Source: Nakaseomyces glabratus (lineage: Eukaryota > Ascomycota > Saccharomycetes > Saccharomycetales > Saccharomycetaceae). From it: a stretch of DNA of 64,000 bases. The DNA lies in the NCBI RefSeq assembly GCF_010111755.1, contig NC_088953.1:310001-374000 (forward strand). The letters are read 5' to 3'. The notes beneath the pieces are model-generated. The model saw only the letters and a list, made by a program, of their open reading frames with translations, did not search any database and was not told where the DNA came from. Each line of letters starts with the position of its first letter. Positions within the stretch are counted from its first letter, which is position 1. The position numbers and the translations under genes were made by a program. Positions 59,064 to 64,000 of the stretch are shown piece by piece.

Positions 59064-61247
59064 ATGATGATCGCTGTGCTTATTGTGCCGTTCTGTATGG
59101 GACTGACTTTGGCACTGCAGGGAGGGTTTCAGAAGCGTGATGTCTGGGAGGTCAATGCTGTGATGTCGTGTGGTACTTATGTGACGAGGCTCGGTTGGGA
59201 GTATACCAGTATGGGGCCCTCTTTCTACGAGCCCATATGCAACTACGAGCCAGCAATGGGTACGTGGGTTGGTTGCATACACGATGTAATATTTGAAGAC
59301 AGGAAGATGGACGCGAGAGCATTCGAAAGAAGTTTCAATGCTGTGCAAAAGATTTGCAAACTGGTGAGTTTCACTAACACCACGAGTCAATTCCCCATGA
59401 TCGCAGACAAGTTCACTAACATCACTGAGTTTTATCAAACACTGACCAACGCTTCACTCTTCCTGAACAATAACAGAAGTGATAGGCCTGTGGGCAGCAT
59501 TGACAGGCTGACTTACCCGATAACAATCGATGAATCGATAAGGACCAAGAACTTGTTCGCATACCACGCGCACAGCTATAATTTGGATAGATCAAACACT
59601 TTTGGTGCAGTGATAAATTATTACTTCTTGATTGTCATGGCATTGTTGGCAATTGGGAATTTTTTCAACCATATTGGGCTGGATCAAAGGAGAAACCTCT
59701 TTTTCAAATTCTTCAATAAGATCAAGGGATCATACCTGGTACCAGCTATCTTCAAAGGTAAGCATGCCCAGTACCTAAGGGGTAAGAAGTTTTGCGTTAG
59801 CTACTGTGCACTGTTACCATCAAGAATAGAGTTCATCATTCTGTTGGGTTATGCGATATTGCATACAGTTTTACTCTCCTACGATTACATAATCGACCCG
59901 AACAACGTCTTGTTTAAGTCAAAAAATTTACAGTTGGTACGATACTTCGCTGATAGAACAGGTATCCTGGCGTTTGCTCATTTCCCCATAATTATCATCT
60001 TCTCTACTAGAAACAATATCTTTGAATCGCTAACAGGGTTGCACTACAGTTCATTCATAGCATTTCATAAATGGTTGGGCAGATTCATGACATTAGATGC
60101 TATTCTGCACTCAGTATTTTACGTCATTTATTCCCTGTGTTATCACACGTTCGAAAATTCAAGAAAACAAGCATACTGGCAATTCGGTACTTTCGCAATT
60201 GTCGCACTCATTAGCATCTGCATATTCTCTTTGGCTTATATGAGAATTCATTATTACGAGACATTTTTAATCTTGCATATTATATTAGCGGTTCTCCTAT
60301 TTATCTGCTGTTGGAAGCATGTAGAAAAAATAGGCTGGGGCCAATGGCTCTGCTTTGCTATATTTTTCTGGGTAGTCGAGAAATTGACTAGGGTCTACAA
60401 ATTGTGCACTTTCGGAGTACGTACCGCTAAACTCAAACTATTCTTCGATGATGTAGGTGCACCAGAATATGTTCAAGTCACTATTTACAAAGGCGAGAAG
60501 CTCAAGAATTGGAACGCAAAGGCAGGACAATACGGCTTCGTTTACTTCTTAATACCCAGATTCTTCTGGCAATCTCACCCATTCACTATTGAGGATGATG
60601 GTGATTACCTCAGAATCGTGATTAGACCCAAGGACGGATTGACTAACAAACTTGTCAACTATGTTCTGAAGAACGGTGTGGATGGTGAGATGTCTGTTTG
60701 GCTATCCATCGAAGGTCCATATGGCTGTTCTTTACCTCTAAAGCACTATGATGATGTCATTTTGGTATCAGGAGGAAGTGGTATACCGGGTCCATTGGCT
60801 CATGCGATAGAGTGCTTACCAATGGTGAAGACATCTGCTTCCAAATTCGTAGAGCTTGTTATTATTGCTAGAGATACTAACATTTTAAAGGCATACGCTA
60901 AGGACCTTCTGAAGTTGAAAAATTCACCGGTTACCGTAACTTTGTATCTAACAACAAAGTACAATAACCACAGGATACAGAAATTTGATGTGCCAGATTC
61001 ATCTACACCTTTGCTACAGGAATCTTCCTCGATGCTTGTAGAGTTGTTGTCTTTCATTCCTATACATTACGGTCGGCCCAACATAGCTAAGATTATAGAT
61101 GGCCATTGCAAGGAAAAGACAAGATCTCTTGCTGTGGTCACTTGTGGACCACCCGTTTTGGTTGACAATATCCGCAGCCATTGTGCTGAAAGAATGGCCA
61201 ATTCTGAAACTACCATTGGCTACTTCGAAGAGTTTCAATGCTGGTAA
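59064..61247 (+). CDS. FRE6: Ferric/cupric reductase, Fre6-like
   Basis: A 727-residue flavocytochrome metalloreductase. S. cerevisiae Fre6 (712 residues) reduces iron at the vacuole membrane so it can be exported by Fet5-Fth1/Smf3. Signal peptide (about 1-18), luminal N-domain with N-glycosylation sequons and cysteines, then a seven-helix ferric-reductase domain. The four haem-ligand histidines are His335 and His349, His405 and His419 (each pair 14 apart). FAD site HPFT at 505-508. NADPH site GGSGIPGP from Gly570, and TCGPP at 693-697. Position next to LDB18 matches YLL051C. Confidence 0.93.
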   Translation: MMIAVLIVPFCMGLTLALQGGFQKRDVWEVNAVMSCGTYVTRLGWEYTSMGPSFYEPICNYEPAMGTWVGCIHDVIFEDRKMDARAFERSFNAVQKICKLVSFTNTTSQFPMIADKFTNITEFYQTLTNASLFLNNNRSDRPVGSIDRLTYPITIDESIRTKNLFAYHAHSYNLDRSNTFGAVINYYFLIVMALLAIGNFFNHIGLDQRRNLFFKFFNKIKGSYLVPAIFKGKHAQYLRGKKFCVSYCALLPSRIEFIILLGYAILHTVLLSYDYIIDPNNVLFKSKNLQLVRYFADRTGILAFAHFPIIIIFSTRNNIFESLTGLHYSSFIAFHKWLGRFMTLDAILHSVFYVIYSLCYHTFENSRKQAYWQFGTFAIVALISICIFSLAYMRIHYYETFLILHIILAVLLFICCWKHVEKIGWGQWLCFAIFFWVVEKLTRVYKLCTFGVRTAKLKLFFDDVGAPEYVQVTIYKGEKLKNWNAKAGQYGFVYFLIPRFFWQSHPFTIEDDGDYLRIVIRPKDGLTNKLVNYVLKNGVDGEMSVWLSIEGPYGCSLPLKHYDDVILVSGGSGIPGPLAHAIECLPMVKTSASKFVELVIIARDTNILKAYAKDLLKLKNSPVTVTLYLTTKYNNHRIQKFDVPDSSTPLLQESSSMLVELLSFIPIHYGRPNIAKIIDGHCKEKTRSLAVVTCGPPVLVDNIRSHCAERMANSETTIGYFEEFQCW

Positions 61248-61614
61248 TTGAAATTAGTTTTTATAAATTTGCATTTAACGTTTTTTCTAATAATTGATAT
61301 TCCTGATCATTGTGTTTGCATTCAAAATTTGTCTAATAATTATGTACAGATAGATAATTAGTACTGTGATACAACTAAGTGATATGTTGGGGAGCGACAG
61401 TCTTGCCCTGACTGTATTATCATCGCACATAACGGCTAACCGTGTCACGGCAGAAAATTTTTGCGATGAGATGAGCCAGTTGATCCATGAAGTTATGAGC
61501 TACTATTAGCATCTATAAAGTTAATCTGACTAGTTCCAATTGGTATTCTATGCCCAATAATACTGTGGGACTTTTTCCAAGTCAATTAGAGCGTACTGGG
61601 ACAGTGAATCGAGA
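61248..61614. promoter_or_regulatory. FRE6-ESF2 intergenic region with PAC and RRPE
   Basis: 367 bases. GAAAATTTTT (RRPE-like) at 61453-61462 directly abuts GCGATGAG (PAC) at 61463-61470, about 145 bases upstream of ESF2. This pair is the classic signature of ribosome-biogenesis promoters. Confidence 0.7.
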
Positions 61615-62544
61615 ATGGTATCTAACAAGCACGACGATTTTTCTGAGGATGACTTCAGTGACCAGGAAGATGGGATCCTGTTACAAAAGAAGAAAGTAGT
61701 AAGAGATGCTTTCTCCAAGGAGGACAGTGATGTTGAAGAAGGAATTTCCGATGAGGAAGCTGATGTGGCAGAGCAGCCACACAGTGAGGATAAGGAAGAG
61801 TCCGCTGAGGCTCAATTGGAACAAAACAAAGCGGAACAAACGAATGAACAACAAGCTGGTGTTGCTGAGCCAGTGTCCGAAGAGAAGAGGAAGCAATCTA
61901 AGATTGACAAGATCATTCAAAGAAAAGCAGGCCAAAAACTTAAGCATAAGACAGGTGTGGTGTATTTGTCTAGGATACCACCATACATGAAGCCGGCCAA
62001 GATGAGGCAGATTTTGAGCAGGTTTGGTGAAATAGACAGGTTGTTCTTGAAACGTGAAGATGAGGCCAAGCACAAGCAGAGAACGCGTGGTGGTGGTAAC
62101 AAGAAGATCATGTATGAAGAGGGCTGGGCGGAGTTTATCCGTAAAAGAGACGCCAAATTATGTGCAGAGACCTTAAATGGTAACATTATTGGTGGTAAGA
62201 AAGGTTCGTTTTACCACGACGATATTCTCAACGTGAAGTATCTTCCGGGATTCAAGTGGGCCGACTTAACAGAGCAGATCGCCAGAGAAAACGATGTCAG
62301 ACAAGCCAAGCTTGAGTTGGAAATTTCGCAATCGAACAAGCTGAACGCCGAGTACATCCGCAACGTGGAGCAGAGCAAGATGCTGCAGAACATGAGGAAA
62401 CGGAAGGACCACGAGGACCGCGACCAAGACGCAAGAAGACAGTTCAAGCAGCACAAGGTCTCAACCAACAGAGCCGACGCTCCGTCCAGCATCAAGAACA
62501 AGTCCGAAACCTCAGTCAAGGACGTCCTATCATCACTGCTATGA
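61615..62544 (+). CDS. ESF2: Ribosome biogenesis factor Esf2 (ABT1 family)
   Basis: A 309-residue nucleolar protein of the small-subunit processome, of the Esf2/ABT1 family, which binds early pre-rRNA and stimulates the helicase Dbp8. Acidic N-terminus (about 1-95), then an RRM-like domain beginning KTGVVYLSRIPPYMKP with a basic loop KHKQRTRGGGNKK typical of ABT1, then ENDVRQAKLELEISQSNKLNAEYIRNVEQSKML and a basic C-terminus. S. cerevisiae Esf2 is 316 residues. It sits beside NOG2 as YNR054C-YNR053C. Confidence 0.95.
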   Translation: MVSNKHDDFSEDDFSDQEDGILLQKKKVVRDAFSKEDSDVEEGISDEEADVAEQPHSEDKEESAEAQLEQNKAEQTNEQQAGVAEPVSEEKRKQSKIDKIIQRKAGQKLKHKTGVVYLSRIPPYMKPAKMRQILSRFGEIDRLFLKREDEAKHKQRTRGGGNKKIMYEEGWAEFIRKRDAKLCAETLNGNIIGGKKGSFYHDDILNVKYLPGFKWADLTEQIARENDVRQAKLELEISQSNKLNAEYIRNVEQSKMLQNMRKRKDHEDRDQDARRQFKQHKVSTNRADAPSSIKNKSETSVKDVLSSLL

Positions 62545-62692
62545 TCAAAGCTCATCCGCAGGCAACATTGGGCCCCCAATCCAGGGCCCAACCATCACAT
62601 AAGTACCATTTGCTACCTATGGCACTATACCCTGAACGTGAAAGATCGCATTCTACGTTGTGAAGTAAAATTTTTTTTTTGCCAAAAATTTT

Positions 62693-62731
62693 GCGATGAG
62701 CTCCAATGCGATGAGCATCGATGAAAAATTT
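62693..62731. promoter_or_regulatory. Double PAC box and RRPE of NOG2
   Basis: GCGATGAGCT at 62693-62702, GCGATGAGC at 62708-62716 and TGAAAAATTT at 62722-62731, 107-145 bases upstream of NOG2. Two PACs plus an RRPE in 40 bases is a strong ribosome-biogenesis promoter pattern. Confidence 0.75.
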
Positions 62732-62837
62732 CCTTCAGTATGGGAGTATAGCATGGAGAAGTATAAGAAGGAGTAGTGTTTGTATATGTAGTGTGGGAGA
62801 CTCTTGTAAGTGAGACAGCGACGTATTGATATAGCAA

Positions 62838-63647
62838 ATGGGTACTGGTAAGAAGGAGAAGCAGAGACGTATCCGTGAGGGTACCACCAAGGATGGTAAC
62901 ATCAGAGTGAAAGGTGAGAATTTCTACAGGGACTCCAAGCGTGTTCAGTTTCTGAACATGTACAAGAGTGGTAAGGCTATCAAGAACAAGCATGGTGATG
63001 TGATCCGTGCTGCGGATTATCAGGACACCACTATTCCTGATGCCAGGGTTCAGCCTGACAGGCGTTGGTTTGGTAACACTCGTGTGATCTCCCAGGATGC
63101 TCTGCAACATTTCAGAGACGCTCTGGGTGAGACACAGAAGGATACTTACCAAGTGCTTCTGAGGAGGAACAAGCTGCCTATGTCCCTGTTGGATGAGAAG
63201 GACTCCACGGAGTCCCCAAGAGCACGTATCCTGGAAACTGAGAGCTTCGATCAGACATTTGGTCCAAAGGCTCAGAGAAAGAAGCCTCGTGTTGCTGCCT
63301 CCAGTTTGGAAGAACTAGTGCAAGCTACCGAGGAAGAAAACAAGACCTATGAAGAGAAGGAGGAGCTCAAGGCCACTTTAGGTCTGATGGGTAAGCAAGA
63401 AGATGAAGAAAATGGTTGGACTCAGGTCACTAAGGAAGCCATTTTCAGCAAAGGTCAATCCAAGCGTATATGGAATGAACTTTATAAAGTCATCGATTCC
63501 TCTGATGTGGTGATACATGTCTTGGATGCCAGAGACCCTCTCGGAACACGTTGTAAGTCTGTTGAAGAATACATGAAAAAAGAAACTCCTCACAAGCATC
63601 TTATTTACGTTTTGAACAAGTGTGATTTAGTACCTACTTGGGTTGCT
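62838..63647 (+). CDS. NOG2: Nucleolar GTPase Nog2, exon 1 (partial gene)
   Basis: The first 270 codons of the circularly permuted GTPase Nog2/Nug2, which binds late pre-60S particles and is needed for 27S pre-rRNA processing and export. The N-terminal NGP1 region ([20 protein letters not shown]...) is followed by [23 protein letters not shown] and the G4 motif LNKCDLVP, which precedes G1 in this permuted family. Exon 1 ends after TWVA at a GTATGT 5' splice site (63648-63653); reading on gives a stop at once. S. cerevisiae NOG2 (486 residues) has its intron at the same place. Exon 2 lies outside the window. Confidence 0.93.
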
Positions 63648-64000
63648 GTATGTTAAACTTTAATTTTTATTTTCTAAATTTTACTAACAATTTTCATGGA
63701 CATGAATATGAGATCCAATTCTGCCAGATAAAACTATGGGAATTCCAAAACTCTTTGTCAGGGTGTCATTGCTGAACTTCACTTTTATCTTTTTTTGATT
63801 TTGGTTTGTTTACTGATTATACAATGATGCCTGTTACAGTTTTGGGAAATTAATACTATTCCTATCTCTTGGCTTCGTTCTGAAGTCGTTCGGGGATAAA
63901 ACTAGAAGCATGGCCATCGTTCTGATGGTGTACCTTCGCCTTTTTTGAATAGCGAGGACTCTATGAGTTGAAGAGATGACTTTTTTCAACAACGTAGTTG
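63648..64000 (+). other. NOG2 intron, truncated by the window
   Basis: Starts with the consensus GTATGT. All frames past it fail to continue the protein up to base 64000, so the intron is longer than 350 bases. A TACTAAC at 63682-63688 is too close to the 5' site to be the working branch point. The S. cerevisiae intron (about 530 bases) hosts snoRNA snR191. Confidence 0.88.
63850..64000 (+). ncRNA. snR191: Probable H/ACA snoRNA (snR191-like) inside the NOG2 intron, partial
   Basis: An intronic hairpin with a bulged pocket: AUCUC (63864-63868) can pair with GGGGAU (63892-63897), and CUUC with GAAG around a GUUCU loop (about 63873-63885). It leads straight into an H-box match ATAAAA (ANANNA, 63896-63901). 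A second hairpin CCATC-GTTCT-GATGG follows (about 63914-63928). The ACA end is not certain within the window. In S. cerevisiae this intron holds snR191, which guides two pseudouridines in 25S rRNA. Boundaries are approximate. Confidence 0.5.

Noticed and set aside
63682..63688. TACTAAC as the NOG2 branch point with a short intron
   Set aside because: It is only about 30 bases from the 5' splice site, and joining exon 1 to the nearest AGs gives an unrelated frame with an early stop.

Overview
The window is an ordinary, gene-dense piece of a budding-yeast nuclear chromosome (Saccharomycetaceae, post-whole-genome-duplication type). It holds 26 protein-coding genes, all but one uninterrupted, two tRNA genes, one spliced gene (NOG2) cut by the right edge, and roomy AT-rich intergenic regions with short tandem repeats. 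Protein similarity and gene order (FPS1-YBT1-LDB18-FRE6 next to VPS13-SDH2-ATG10) point to the Nakaseomyces/Candida glabrata group. The species call is inference; nothing was searched. No prophage, plasmid, CRISPR array, transposon or toxin system was seen.

Layout, with the Saccharomyces cerevisiae blocks recalled from memory: (A) 0.35-1.85 kb FUN14, ERP2 (YAL008-007). (B) 2.1-3.2 kb SPO11. (C) 3.8-18.1 kb GPN2, DSE3, RBL2, PNT1, HRK1, PAC1, VPH1 (YOR262-270, collinear). (D) 18.7-23.3 kb sterol acyltransferase ARE, the YCR051W ankyrin protein, RSC6 (YCR048-052). (E) 23.8-26.9 kb SPT16. (F) 27.2-28.0 kb CHO1, followed by tRNA-His. (G) 28.7-34.7 kb DCS1, YCS4, tRNA-Val, SEC22 (YLR268-272, locally rearranged). 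(H) 35.5-61.2 kb VPS13, SDH2, ATG10, FPS1, YBT1, LDB18, FRE6 (YLL040-051, collinear but inverted). (I) 61.6 kb to the end ESF2 and NOG2 exon 1 (YNR054-053), with an intron that probably carries the snR191 H/ACA snoRNA.

Functional themes: membrane and lipid biology (CHO1, ARE, VPS13, FUN14, ERP2, SEC22), vacuole (VPH1, YBT1, FRE6), dynein/microtubules (PAC1, LDB18, RBL2), chromatin and chromosomes (SPT16, RSC6, YCS4, SPO11) and ribosome biogenesis (ESF2, NOG2). Several promoters carry the sites expected of their regulons: PAC/RRPE at ESF2, NOG2 and the YCR051W homologue; an inositol-responsive element at CHO1; CCAAT boxes at SDH2; an Aft1-type site at FRE6; Ace2-type cores at DSE3; and a PDRE between VPH1 and ARE.

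The least explained part is the 3-kb gene-free stretch between FPS1 and YBT1. It holds an array of TAGCCGCCTT boxes joined to TTTCCC/GGGAAA dyads, directly followed by a TATA box about 0.8 kb upstream of YBT1. Other leads are 10-bp-period tandem repeats in three places (one of them forming the stop codon of LDB18), an ACGTGT array upstream of PAC1, and sharp rises in GC content at gene ends.
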